DNA from: Salisapilia sapeloensis
Taxonomy: Eukaryota; Oomycota; Peronosporomycetes; Peronosporales; Salisapiliaceae
Direction of reading: 5' to 3'
Assembly (NCBI GenBank): GCA_023334545.1
Contig: JAADVB010000052.1
Span: 1-64,000 of the forward strand
DNA length: 64,000 nt
Under the pieces are notes generated by a model. That model searched no databases. It was given only the letters and a program-made list of their open reading frames with translations, and was not told where the DNA came from. This document shows, piece after piece, positions 1-10,752 of the stretch; the stretch's first letter is position 1; each line of letters opens with the position of its first letter. Made by a program: the position numbers and the translations under genes.

Positions 1-1026
1 AACATGTTGAAGCACTGCTCGACTGGGTTCATTGCTCTCTACCTGCACATAATGAAGGAAAGGCTTAGTGAAAAGTGGGATAGCATCTTTAAGGGCACCA
101 AGCAAAGCTCAAGCTTGGGCTATGCAAAGAATGGAGTAAAACGACATATTTCTGTATTAGCATGCGCAAGGCAGATCAATTCTCCACAACATTTTCATTC
201 GCTCTATAGATTGCATGATAGCAGCATACACAAAGCTTTTTTATAAATAGCTGCTTGGACTGCTGTTTCTTAGCAAATTAGAGTAAGCCTTCTGTACGAT
301 TGAGCGAATACGGGTAAATCAAGGATGCTGAAAAGCTTTCACATGCTAATACCTGTCGATCATGTACAGTGATGTCAAAAGCAGGTTTGCTACTCATGCT
401 CTCAGCCCTTCAATAAATATTAATAAGCGTATATTTCCTTTCTTCGGCGCGAGATACTTTAGATGTGCTTTCCACCTTTAGCAATTTGGGAACACGCTGC
501 AATTTTGTGCTGGATCTACGCTAAACTACAATAATGATTCCTTAGGGAAAAACTGGTTTTATCCAGTAGCTATCTGCAGCTCATAAGAAAGCAAACGCAG
601 GTAAAACGAATGCTATCTTTTGCGCAAACAGATTCGAGTCAAGTGGACTCATCATTGCACTCCTACACCTATGCGGATCCCTGAAGTAGCCGAAGTGTTT
701 AGTCTCAGCGCGTCGTCCGTGTTTCGAACAGCTACAACTCTTCGAGGATTTTGTTTATAACATGAGCAAATCGATCTACCGCACAAGTGAAAGTTAGACG
801 CTGTGCAGATATGTGGCGACGCTCCCTTCTTCCCAAGGTTCCATGGCTGATTTTTGTCCTTGTGAAGCGATCATCTTCCTAAAGTGTACTCTTGCATTTA
901 GAAATCAACCCTCTCCGTTCCCAATCGTTCGGCATTGACCAAACGCTCGTTTGCCTCTTCAAGGTATCTCCTGTAATGTATCTCCGTATTCTTCCTAGGT
1001 GAATTAACCCGTACTGTGCGTGGTGA
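1..1026. other. Intergenic stretch, no gene seen
   Basis: No open frame here looks like a protein, and no tRNA or repeat was seen. The only sizeable frame (4-246, 80 codons) has no recognisable composition or domain. The last part is presumably the promoter and 5' leader of the aldehyde dehydrogenase that starts near 1027. Confidence 0.6.
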
Positions 1027-2630
1027 ATGCATAGTGTGCAAGTGGACAACCCTTACTCTGGAGAAGTCTTTTGCGAGTACGCGTACGACAGCGCTGCGGA
1101 TGCGCATGCCAAGGTGGACGCGGCCATGAAAGCTCAACGTGACTGGAAGCATGCTACATTGGCTGATCGTCAGAACCTGTGCTTGAAATGGACAGAGGTT
1201 TTAAAAAGCAATGCGGAAGACATTGCCGTGGAGATATCTGGCCAGATGGGCAAACCTGTCCAGCAAGCTCGGAACGAAATCAACGCTACTATCGATCGAA
1301 CGAACGTAATGGTGGAGCTGTCCGAGGAAGCGCTGAAAACAGATAAGTTTCCAGAGAAGGACGGCCTCTTCCGTCAGATTACGCACGACCCGGTCGGCCT
1401 CGTCTACGTCATTGCTCCTTGGAACTACCCCCTCATGACAGCAGTCAACTGCGTCATTCCGTCGGTGCTTGCTGGTGCGCACTCCATTACATTTGCTCTT
1501 TAGTAATTGTAGCTAAAAGTGCATGCAGGAAACGCCGTGATGCTAAAGCATTCGCCTCGTACCCCTCTCTGTGGTGACCATTTCCAAAGGACATTCGAAG
1601 AGGCCGGCTTCCCAAAGAACCTGCTCTTGTCTTCTCTCGTGGAGCATGATACCGCCTCTGAGATCATCCAGCGCCCGGAAACCGGTTTTGTCTCGTTCAC
1701 AGGATCTGTTCGAGGGTACATTTATCTTTACTGAAGACAAAGGGATGCATGTATAACTATTTGTCATGGTAGCGGACGTCAAGTACAGCAAACTGCATCC
1801 AACCGGTCCATGGACATGACCCTCGAACTCGGCGGCAATGTACCTGTATGTCCTTCAAGTGTTGTATCCTCCACTAAACCCCAATCTAGGATGCTGGGTA
1901 CGTGGCTTCGGACGCAGACCCGAAAGCAGCAGCGGAAGGCCTTGTCGATGGCGTATGCTACAACGCCGGTCAATCCTGCTGCGGAGTCGAGCGCATATAC
2001 GTACACGAAGCCAATTACGATGCGTTCTTGGAAGAAGCCACGAAGCTCTTTGACGCGTACCAAATGGGCGATCCTTCGGACTCGGCAACGTCCATCGGTC
2101 CAATGGCTTTGCCGACTGCACCTGCAAGCCTCGACCAGCACGTCCAGGACGCTCTTGCCAAGGGAGCTCAGCAACTGAGCGGTAACGTGGGTGCCACGAC
2201 AGATGCCAATGGCAAGGGACGATTCTACTCGCCGACGCTTCTTGGGAACTGCAACAGCTCGATGGACATCATGAACGACGAGTCCTTTGGCCCGATCGTC
2301 GGTGTCCAGAAAGTTTCGTCCGATGAAGAAGCAGTCAAGTTGATCAACGACAGTCGCTACGGACTCACTGCAGCCGTCTTTACGGCAGACCGAGACCGTG
2401 CAATGCGAATGGGAAGCCAGATCAGTGCCGGCACTGTCTTCATGAACCGCTGTGACTTCTTGGACCCTTACCTGCCGTGGAGTGGCCACCGTGACTCTGG
2501 CAACGGAGCCAGTCTGTCCAAGTACGGCTTCCGTGGCGTCACCAAGCTCAAATCTGTACGTACACTATCCTTTATACTCGATATCTTCATACTCACTTTG
2601 TGGTGCTTGCAGTGGAACTTTCGCGTGTAG
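1027..2630 (+). CDS. NAD(P)-dependent aldehyde dehydrogenase
   Basis: This enzyme oxidises an aldehyde to a carboxylate with NAD(P)+. Five exons restore one frame: 1027-1474, 1529-1715, 1773-1839, 1890-2555 and 2613-2630. All four introns are GT-AG and 50-57 nt. The product is about 461 residues, usual for the family. The nucleotide-binding motif VSFTGSVRGG spans exons 2 and 3. The general-base Glu lies in LELGG (about residue 230) and the catalytic Cys in GQSC (about 264). Closest in feel to succinate-semialdehyde or broad-specificity aldehyde dehydrogenases; the substrate cannot be told. An in-frame TGA sits directly before the ATG at 1027. The very N-terminus could instead come from an upstream exon, because an AG at 1033-1034 could be an acceptor. 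No targeting peptide is evident. Confidence 0.87.
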
Positions 2631-2795
2631 AAAGGAGAGATAAGGCAACCGCCAATCCACCGATCTTTTCCCGTTTCTACATCTTGTCTTTGTACTCTTT
2701 AAAGCCTTTCTATCTCCTATAAAAAGTCTTTTGTTTTGTAAAAAGCTTCTCGTTGTATTGCTTAGAAGCTCTCAATGTCTTTGGTAAACGCAAGT

Positions 2796-3644
2796 CTACA
2801 CCTCCGTCGGACCTCCGAAAGGATCTACGTGGTCTTCGCTCGTCACGTACCCAGCCGTGATGCCACCGTCCACAACAAAGTCCGTGCCGGTGACGTATGA
2901 AGCGTCGTCACTGGCAAGGAACAAGGCAGCCTTGGCCATCTCCGCTGCGTTGCCGAAGCGGCCCATGGGTACGTGAACCAGTCGGCGCTGCTTCTTCTCG
3001 TCCGTATCCAAGAACTTTTGCAAGAGCTCCGTGTTCAACGGTCCAGGACACAAAGCATTGACACGAATGTTCTCTCGCGCATGGAGGACGGCAAGCTCTC
3101 TCGAAAGCGACAGGACCGCTCCCTTGCTGGCCGTGTACGCCAGTTGAGGAGTCGCGGCACCCAACAAACTCACAAAGGACGCCGTGTTGATGATGGAGCC
3201 TCCGCCAGCTCGACGCATGGCCGGAACTCCGTACTTGCATCCGAAGAAGACGCCCTTGACGTTGACGTCCATGGTCAAATCCCAGATCTTTTCATCCGTC
3301 GACACAGCGTCGTCGTCGTCCGAATGCATCAGCCCAGCGTTGTTGAACATGACGGACATCTTACCAAACTCTTTTTCCGCTACTTGCACCATCTTCTCAC
3401 AGTCGTCCTGCTTGGACACATCCACCTTGAGCGGAAGCGCCACCGTGTCGGAGATGCCGAGGCTCTTCAACTCATCCTGGATGAGCTGCGCCGTCTCGGT
3501 GGCAGCAGCTTCGTTCAGGTCGGCACACACGACGCCCTTGGCGCCTTGCTTTGCAAAGAGGATAGCGGACTTCCTTCCGATGCCTCCCGCGGCGCCAGTG
3601 ACGACGGCGACCTGGCCAGCTAGTCTGCTTCCCAATGCACTCAT
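2796..3644 (-). CDS. Short-chain dehydrogenase/reductase (classical SDR)
   Basis: A single-exon, 282-residue NAD(P)-dependent oxidoreductase. The Rossmann motif TGAAGGIG is at residues 16-23. NNAG is at 101-104, the catalytic Ser in NTAS near 156, and the YTASK motif supplies Tyr170 and Lys174. C-terminal ASYVTGTDFVVDGGITAGY is the usual SDR ending. An acidic residue after the second beta strand (VCADLN) suggests NAD(H) preference; this is an inference. The substrate is unknown. It is transcribed divergently from the 2OG oxygenase at 3896, with about 250 nt between, so the two could share a promoter region. An initiator-like CCTCACTTT lies just upstream of the start. Confidence 0.9.
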   Translation of the reverse strand: MSALGSRLAGQVAVVTGAAGGIGRKSAILFAKQGAKGVVCADLNEAAATETAQLIQDELKSLGISDTVALPLKVDVSKQDDCEKMVQVAEKEFGKMSVMFNNAGLMHSDDDDAVSTDEKIWDLTMDVNVKGVFFGCKYGVPAMRRAGGGSIINTASFVSLLGAATPQLAYTASKGAVLSLSRELAVLHARENIRVNALCPGPLNTELLQKFLDTDEKKQRRLVHVPMGRFGNAAEMAKAALFLASDDASYVTGTDFVVDGGITAGYVTSEDHVDPFGGPTEV

Positions 3645-3660
3645 CTTTTCTCTCTCTTGT

Positions 3661-3678
3661 CGATTTCAAAGTGAGGCT
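3661..3678 (-). promoter_or_regulatory. Initiator-like element of the SDR gene
   Basis: On the minus strand this reads AGCCTCACTTTGAAATCG, 17-34 nt before the ATG at 3644. It resembles the oomycete initiator (core TCAYTYY). Transcription probably starts here; this is inferred from the motif only. Confidence 0.35.
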
Positions 3679-3895
3679 CTTCGATCTTTACCCAGATCTG
3701 CGTACAGCCACTTCATACATCCACTTTATCCGTGCCGCATTGCCACATCTGGCCCTCATTGCCGATCGGTCATTACATCACGAATGCTCGTTCGCTCCAT
3801 CAACAGACTCGCAGCTCGAACTCCACATATCATGGCCGCATCAAGTAAAAACGATACACCTTCCGTAAAGCTTCTTCTATCCTGATCGAAAAGCA

Positions 3896-5082
3896 ATGGT
3901 AGACAACGCAAAAGCTGCTTTCTCCACGCAAGACGTGGCGGAGGCGAGGGACGTCCCAGCCGTGTCATTCCAAGACCTCGCCAACCGAGCCGATGTCACC
4001 GACGCCATCGAACGCGCCTTTGGATATGATGGCATGGGCATTCTAGCCGTAAGCAACGTCCCTGGCCTAGACCCTCGTCGGGACTCGCTTTTACCTCTAG
4101 CATTCCAGTACGTACACTCCACGACTGCTCCTTGCTACCTCCAAAAGACTCACCGGCCCAATCTAGGTTCGCCAACCTGCCGGAAGACGTCAAGAAACAG
4201 TACGAGCTACCGGAAGCATACTATAGCTTTGGATGGAGCCACGGCAAGGAGAACCTCCAGGGCAAACCGGATTTTTCCAAGGGATCGTACTACAACAACC
4301 CGGAAGAGAACGATCCTTCTAAAGGCAACCAAGAACTCGTTCAAAAGTATCCTGCGACCTACCATCCGAATATCTGGCCAAAGGAAGTGCCTCAGATGGA
4401 GGCTGCGTTCCTCGAGCTAGGGAAACTCATTGTCGATTGCGGTATCCTCGTGTCGGAGCAGTGCGATCGACTGGTCGAGAAGCAGTCTCCCGATTACGAA
4501 AAAGGAAAGCTGCAGCGTATCATTTCCACGAGCAAGGTCGCCAAGGCCAGACTGCTGCACTACTTTGAGATGTCGGAGGACGACATCCAGACGCAGCAGG
4601 ACGCACAACAGTCACTGGAAGAGTCCTTCTCCTGGTGCGGATGGCACAACGACCACGGAGCGCTCACAGGACTAGTGCAAGCCATGTACATGGACTCGGA
4701 CGGGAAGCCGACGACGAATCCAGACCCTGCCGCTGGGCTCTACGTCAAGAACCGTCAAGGAGAAATTTTACGCGCCAACATCCCGACCAACCACCTCATC
4801 TTCCAAATCGGAGAAGCCGCGCAAGTGCTTTCGGGAGGCGTGCTCCAGGCGACGCCCCATGCTGTCCGAGGCCCTCGTGTGCCTGGCGTCAACCGAGAAA
4901 CGCTGGCTGTCTTTATGCAGCCCAAGCCAGAGGAAGCAATGCACGTCCCGAGCGGAATTGATCCGGAAGTTGCTGGCCAGACGAAAAACCTGCCGATCGG
5001 AGTCCCGCCGCTCCTCCAGCGGTGGAATAATAAGCAGAACTTTGATGACTTTGTGCAGGCAACACTAAAGGCTTACTACTAA
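3896..5082 (+). CDS. 2-oxoglutarate/Fe(II)-dependent oxygenase (isopenicillin N synthase-like)
   Basis: Non-heme iron oxygenase that would couple 2-oxoglutarate decarboxylation to oxidation of an organic substrate. Two exons, 3896-4107 and 4167-5082, are joined across a 59-nt GT-AG intron and give 375 residues. The iron ligands are visible: WHNDHG (His231, Asp233) and TPHAV (His302). Arg314 in NRETLAVF would bind 2-oxoglutarate. The N-terminal half carries the DIOX_N-type pattern, with FANLPEDVKKQYEL and YYSFGWSHGKE. The substrate cannot be inferred. The divergent neighbour is an SDR, and both may act on small molecules, but no pathway is recognisable. The fold call is strong and the specific function unknown. 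Confidence 0.85.
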
Positions 5083-5114
5083 GCTAAGCTAAGCTGGAGA
5101 CAAAGGTGAACAGT

Positions 5115-5606
5115 CTATTCGAAAGAGTAGCTCATGACTAGTGCAGACGGAGGATCTAGTCGCCGATAATAGTTGTCTAATCGAGCTGATTCTTGGAAAC
5201 CCATGCTTTGGTAAAATGCAATGCCGTCCTCGTTCGCTGTGTGTACATGCAGTGTGCACTTCTTAGCTCCAAGTCCTTGGGTCTCCTGTAGGAAACGCAC
5301 TCGATCTAGCACATGCTGCACTAGCTGTCGTCCGATTCCTTGTCGACGACATGCAGCAGCCACGGCGAGCGTACGGATGCAGACGGACTGCATGGGGGCC
5401 TCAAAATCAGCGATGATCCCACCAACTACTCGAGCGTTTTCTTCTGATAGGTGATTCTCGTCAAATTCAAGCACAGCGAAAGAAAACGGACCCTTCTCGG
5501 CCTTTTTGTAGCAAGAGAGTGGTGGCTGGACAGGCAGCACACCGAGGTTTAATCTCTTTACTGCGTTCGTGAGTCTTCCATCTCCCTCTAGTGGCCGTAC
5601 TTCCAT
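5115..5606 (-). CDS. GNAT N-acetyltransferase, NAA50/NAA60-like
   Basis: A 163-residue single-exon acetyl-CoA-dependent N-acetyltransferase. The acetyl-CoA pyrophosphate loop RRQGIG (motif A, R/Q-x-x-G-x-G/A) follows the beta-strand SVCIRTLAV. HTANEDGIAFYQSMGFQ is the usual motif B region. The N-terminal NLGVLPVQPP and the C-terminal NYYRRLDPPSA resemble the peptide-binding segments of the N-alpha-acetyltransferases NAA50 and NAA60, so it may acetylate protein N-termini. It ends about 30 nt beyond the convergent oxygenase gene. Family call is firm; assignment to NAA50/60 is by resemblance only. Confidence 0.82.
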   Translation of the reverse strand: MEVRPLEGDGRLTNAVKRLNLGVLPVQPPLSCYKKAEKGPFSFAVLEFDENHLSEENARVVGGIIADFEAPMQSVCIRTLAVAAACRRQGIGRQLVQHVLDRVRFLQETQGLGAKKCTLHVHTANEDGIAFYQSMGFQESARLDNYYRRLDPPSALVMSYSFE

Positions 5607-6816
5607 TCCGCCACCGCTCGTAATGTAATTAGTCGAGGTAAGCAGACCTCGAGGTCTTCTGGAGGCTTTTAAGGACGATTAGCGCGATGATTGGTGGGCT
5701 GACCGTACCTGAGTAGGATTTCCAGCTGTTTTGATGTCGATTCAGTATACGTGACCCACACGAAGCAAGCGTCCGCTCTTTGGCAAATATATGCCTCTTC
5801 CGATGCCCATTTCCGATATCTATTGCGACCCATGGAATCACCAGGTCAAGCAATGCTTCTTGCTCTACTCGAAACAAGAAAACGTGCTATTGAAAGCTAG
5901 AACTTCAAGCATGACCATCCCCATCTCTTCCGGCAACGTCGCCTTCGGTTCCACGTAGGCGACAACGGAGCTTTCCCGGACATTGCCGCCACAGTCATTG
6001 TATACACTGTGGAGTGATCTTCTTATTGCTCACAAGAGGCATGTAGTAAGCTAGTTAATTTGGAAGCCCAAGTATAAGCGCTAATTGTCCTTAATGAAGG
6101 ATTCCTCGACTTCATGGGTACCATTTACGACTTGGAGGTATGGGCAATCGAGTATCTAGCTGGAGTCATCATCAAGATATTGTGAACACGAAATCGAAGG
6201 TATTCGCAGACAGGAGAGGAGGCAGAGGATAAGACTTCTATGGCGGGAGGCACTGCATGTCGGCTGGTGGGTGACTTGTTCTAAAATGGCTGCGAGATAG
6301 ACGGGTAAAGATAGCGGAAGCTATCCGGATCTACTCGCAGTGCAGATGCTGCGCAGGACGAGGCCTCCACATGCTTGATCTGGAGCGATTTCAAACGGAG
6401 AGTAACTCCTATCCGCTGAAAATTTGTTGACTGATCCACAACTTCCCGATAGAACACTCTCTTGAAGTGTACTTCGGCCCCATGACCATCGCGCCCGGCG
6501 TCCCTTTCGCTCCGCGTCAGACAGTAGAGTAGGTATCCAGTAGAGCGGGTACTGAGCCTAGCCCACGGCTAAGAAAATCCATGTTCAAAATTCTATTCTT
6601 TCGGAAGAACCGTAACGGTTATTTGTTACTAGTATCGTCAGGTCAACAGCTTTGAAAAGCTTTTGCCTTCTCTGCCGAAGCCAGCTCTCCATACTTGCCC
6701 ATTTTCCACCTGCAGAAGACCAGTCCGAGGCAGTAATACTTTCCCCAATTCCGCCCAGAAGAGTTTAGAACAAGCTCACTATATCACACAGAGCGAGGAA
6801 ATAAAATTTTGCTGGC
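5607..6816. other. Intergenic stretch, no gene seen
   Basis: About 1.2 kb with many stops in all frames and no recognisable coding, tRNA or repeat signal. A frame at 5629-5877 on the minus strand has no family resemblance. The last 50 nt should contain the promoter of the PP2C fusion gene. Confidence 0.6.
6774..6790 (+). promoter_or_regulatory. Initiator-like element of the PP2C fusion gene
   Basis: GCTCACTATATCACACA lies 27-43 nt before the ATG at 6817. The GCTCAC start fits the oomycete initiator; the rest is a weaker match. Confidence 0.3.
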
Positions 6817-9800
6817 ATGGGCAATTGCTGCTCGACTGAATCTACCAGCACTGTCCCGAGGCCGTCTGTGCCACGCGCAAAGGTAGATAATGGCAGCACG
6901 CCGAAGGATACGCCGGTCGCAGCCGACGTTCCTCGCGAAGTTACGCCAGAGACGCCTGGAGAAGACGCACTAAGCACGCACTCGTCTCCAACAGAGGCAC
7001 CTGATACCACATATTCCGTACAGATTGGTGATTACAACCTCCGGTACTCGTTCTACTCCAAACGAGGCTTTTATCCAGAAGGTACGCTTCCATCATATTG
7101 ATATTGACGTCGTGTCCGGCAATGTGCTAACGTAAGTATCCTGCAGCACGCAAGAAAGCAAACCAGGACAGCTACTATTGCGAAACTCACTTTGCGGGGG
7201 ACGAAGAGAAGGCCTTCTTTGCTGTATTTGACGGCCATGGACAGTATGGAGACGTTTGCTCCCAATTTGCCGCGGAGAATCTGCCAGAGTATCTCGCCAG
7301 TCATCTCGAGTCGAACACAAGCCTCATTCCGGCACTCACGCAAGCTCACCTCGAGACTAACACTTCCATGCACGATGCTGGCTTTGATGACACAATGAGC
7401 GGCACGACGTCTATTTCAGTACTCTTTGTCGGCAACGAAATCCACATTGCTAACGTCGGTGACTCTCGAGCCATCATCGCACAAGAAAACTTGAAAGCCA
7501 GTGACCCGGACGAGCAAGGGAAGCTTATTGCGAAGCCTCTGTCCATTGACCAGACTCCTTTCCGTAGAGATGAGCGCCAACGTGTTCGCAAGTGCGGTGC
7601 TCGTATCCTCACGGTGGACCAGTTAGAGGGTTTGGAGCCCATCCACGACAACTGGGGATTGTCGCTAGGAGAAGAGATTGACGAGAATGGCGATCCGCCC
7701 AGGATCTGGCATCCCTACGGCCAGTACCCGGGTACGGCCTTCAGTCGCAGTATAGGTGACTACGTGTCGGAGGAATTGGGCGTCGTTGCAGAGCCAGAGA
7801 TATTGTGCAAGACACTGAGTCCACACGACCGATTCATTGTCATCGCATCGGACGGTGTGTTTGAGTTTTTGACGAGCCAAGACGTGGTGGACTTTGTTAG
7901 CAAGTATGAAGATCCGTCGGACGCGTGCTTGGCACTTGCAGAAGAAGCATATAGCAGATGGCTGCAATTCGAGCCAAGAACGGACGACATTACGGTCATT
8001 TGTATCTATTTGGATGGTCTCCAGGCCAACTTAAAGCGTCCGAGTGGCGGTGGCAGAGGCAGCATCTACGTCGGCGGAGAAGTTCTTGATATGCAGTCCA
8101 TGCAACGTCCCGTACGTGGCCACGGCGGTAGAGAATACGGCCGTCGGAACACGATTGTAAGCGCCGATGCGATTCGACTGTCGCTTACGGAAGGCCTATT
8201 TGATGAAGACGATCCGTCGCTAGTACAAGACCTGCCGACAGACCTAGGTGAAAAGGACGAGGACACGATGCGGTGGATTAAGGAGAGCATTCAGGATAAC
8301 TTTTTGTTTAACAAGCTCAGTGACGACAAAATCCACGAAGTGATTGCGCTACTCAAGATGGAGGATGTACCAAAGGGTTCTGTCGTGCTTCGTCAGGGAG
8401 CACCAAGCAGCACCTTCTACCTCGTTGAAAGTGGAAAGCTTGAGATGCGACAGCTATCTCAGGAGAAATCTGTCCCGTCGGCCGAGAGCGTCGATCCGGA
8501 ACAGTTTGGAGATTTGCTGGAAACGCTGGAAGTGGAGGAAGGCAAGCACCCGACGTTTGGAGAGATGGGACTTGTGTACGCCAAGCCCCATGATTCGACT
8601 GTCGTGGCCACGGAAGACAGCGTCGTCTGGGCGCTGGACAGGACCGGCTTCCGCTCCGTTCTGATGCGAGGACGCCCCATGCGAGACGTTGTTCATCGTC
8701 TGCGTAAAATTAGTCTCCTGCGTCCGCTCACTATTGCTCAGACGAACCTAGTGGCAGAGATCATGGAACCTGCATCCTTTGAAGCCGGCGCGGTGGTCTT
8801 GCAGGAAGGTATGACCGAGCCTGGCTTTTTCCTAATTACCAAGGGCAAGGTAGAACTCTCGTCTAGCCACGAAGGATCCGAGACCACGCTGCTGCAAGAC
8901 TTTGACTACTTTGGTGAGCTGGCGTTGGTGCGTCGTCGATCCATTAGTCAGCGCACCATTCGCGCTCTAGAGGACACTGAGTGTCTGTTCATCTCACGCC
9001 AGACGCTGGAGCACAGTGTCGGTCGCCTATCGACTATACTAGAAAAAGATAAGAACCGACGTGTGCGGAAAGACAGGCTAGCCGAGTCGAGGCAGAATGC
9101 TCCTCCGAATGGATTTGTCAAGTTTGAAAGTGAAGAAGAAAGTGTAAGCGTACCGACCGCTTTAGACGATTTGGAAGTGGTCGGAACGCTCTCTTCCGAT
9201 CCTACGAATACGGTCCGGTTGGTTCGAGTCAAGAATGGGTCGTCTCCGAAGCTGATGACCTTGCGCTCTGCGAGCAAACAGGCGATTGTGGACTCGAGCC
9301 TCGAAAAGCATGTGATCGGAGAGAGAGACATTTATATTTCCTTGTACGATAAAAATGCCTTGGTGCCCCACGTGGCTGGTTTGGCGGTGAGCGACTCGGA
9401 CCTGCATCTGCTCTACGACACACCCGTCGTGGGCTCACTCGAAAGCTTCCTCAACGAAGAGCGTCATACAGAAACGTTCGTCCGGTTCTACGCTGCACAA
9501 GTTGTTCTCGCGCTCGAATTCTTGCACTCGGAGGGCATTGTGTCTCGAACTCTGGATCCGACGAACCTGATGATCGACCGCAGCGGCAACATCTGCATGC
9601 TCAACCTACGCTTGTCCAAGTACGTTGGCAGAGGTCGCACGTACACTGTGTGCGGAACACCCGAGTACATGGCACCCGAGCAGATTACTGGTGAAGGTCA
9701 CAATATTGCTGCCGACTATTGGGCACTTGGCGTCCTCATCTACGAACTTCTCTGTGGTCACACGCCATTCTCACCAGACAAGGAAGAGGACATTGAGATG

Positions 9801-10205
9801 CTGAATCGCATCACTTCGTTCGATCCGGAAGAGATGCACTGGCCGGAGAACACGAGCAAGGAACTGCAGGACATTGTGAAGAAGCTCTTGAAACCCAACT
9901 TTCTCGAACGCTTCGGCTTCCGCAACACCAAGGCCAATTCATCTCAGGGCGTGTGTCAAGCGATTAAGCGACACCCGTTCTTTGCCGGCACTTCGTGGGA
10001 AGCGACGATGCGCGGAAAGTTTGCGGTATGCCTTATTTTCCACTCCGTAGTCCAATATCCAATCTGACATTAAATGTAATAGGCTCCTCTCGAGGCGGAA
10101 GCTGCTGCGCTATTCAAGGACATTACGAGCGAGGAGCAGAGCAACCAAGACCTGGACATTGGTCCGCCATACACGGACGATTCGGCGTGGCTGAACGGAT
10201 TTTAG
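6817..10205 (+). CDS. PP2C phosphatase - two cNMP-binding domains - kinase-like domain fusion
   Basis: A 1,088-residue signalling protein from three exons: 6817-7081, 7147-10025 and 10083-10205 (introns 65 and 57 nt). It begins MGNCCS, a strong myristoylation plus palmitoylation signal, so it is probably membrane-bound. Residues about 70-390 are an apparently intact PP2C metal-dependent Ser/Thr phosphatase: NQD, FDGHG, NVGDSRA, SRSIGD, ASDGV and DDIT are all present. Two cyclic-nucleotide-binding domains follow (about 470-600 and 605-725), with FGEMGL and YFGELALV. The C-terminal AGC/PKG-like domain (about 760-1045) keeps the CGTPEYMAPEQI region and DYWALGVLIYELLCGHTPF. It has lost the Gly-rich loop, the VAIK Lys (TLR), the HRD Asp (SRT) and the DFG Asp (NLR). 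The same domain order is known from plants and some protists. The kinase half is probably a pseudokinase that senses or docks. Confidence 0.88.
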
Positions 10206-10752
10206 GCGTCCGTATCCCGTTGCATTTTTTTTGAAAATTGATTTTTGCATTTTGCCGAGGCTTGAAGCACGTGAAGAGAGTTTTCATAGTGTAATACAAT
10301 GCAGGAAATGAAAGTCCTGGCCGTATAACGAGATCGTTCATGCGTACAGTAGGTGGATAAATTTTCATCCTAGCTTCAATACTAACTTCTGTAGTTCAGA
10401 TTTTACCTCCAGAGCGTAGTTTGGCGGTGACCTTTTCGATTGAAAATGCAGCTACTTCGTCCGCAACAGACTAGTCAAGTGGAAAGTCAAAACCACCGAT
10501 AGCAATGCCCATCGGTTAGTTCGAAGAGCTTCACAATTATATTTGTTCGTGCTCGTATCCGAAGTTTCTACCAATTTAAAATCGAATGCAGCATTTCCTC
10601 ATTGACTCTATATTGCAGATACCTGTGTATACACTGCTCTGGTAAGTAAAGGCAACCCACTTGATCCTGGAGTGTAGCAGGAAGCAATTGAAATCATCCT
10701 GTATTGTGCTTACCATACGACACTTGACTACTTTACCCGGTTATTCTGGCAC
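10206..10752. other. Intergenic stretch between convergent genes
   Basis: About 550 nt separating the 3' ends of the PP2C fusion gene and the coiled-coil gene. It must hold both 3' UTRs. No gene, tRNA or repeat was recognised. Confidence 0.55.

Noticed and set aside
601-680. GATTCGAGTC resembling a tRNA B box
   Set aside because: No matching A box, acceptor stem or anticodon arm could be found around it.
1779-2489. 236-codon minus-strand frame across the aldehyde dehydrogenase
   Set aside because: It is a shadow of the ALDH exons; the plus-strand product has all family motifs.
5629-5877. 82-codon minus-strand frame in the 1.2 kb gap
   Set aside because: No family resemblance, and its length is expected by chance.
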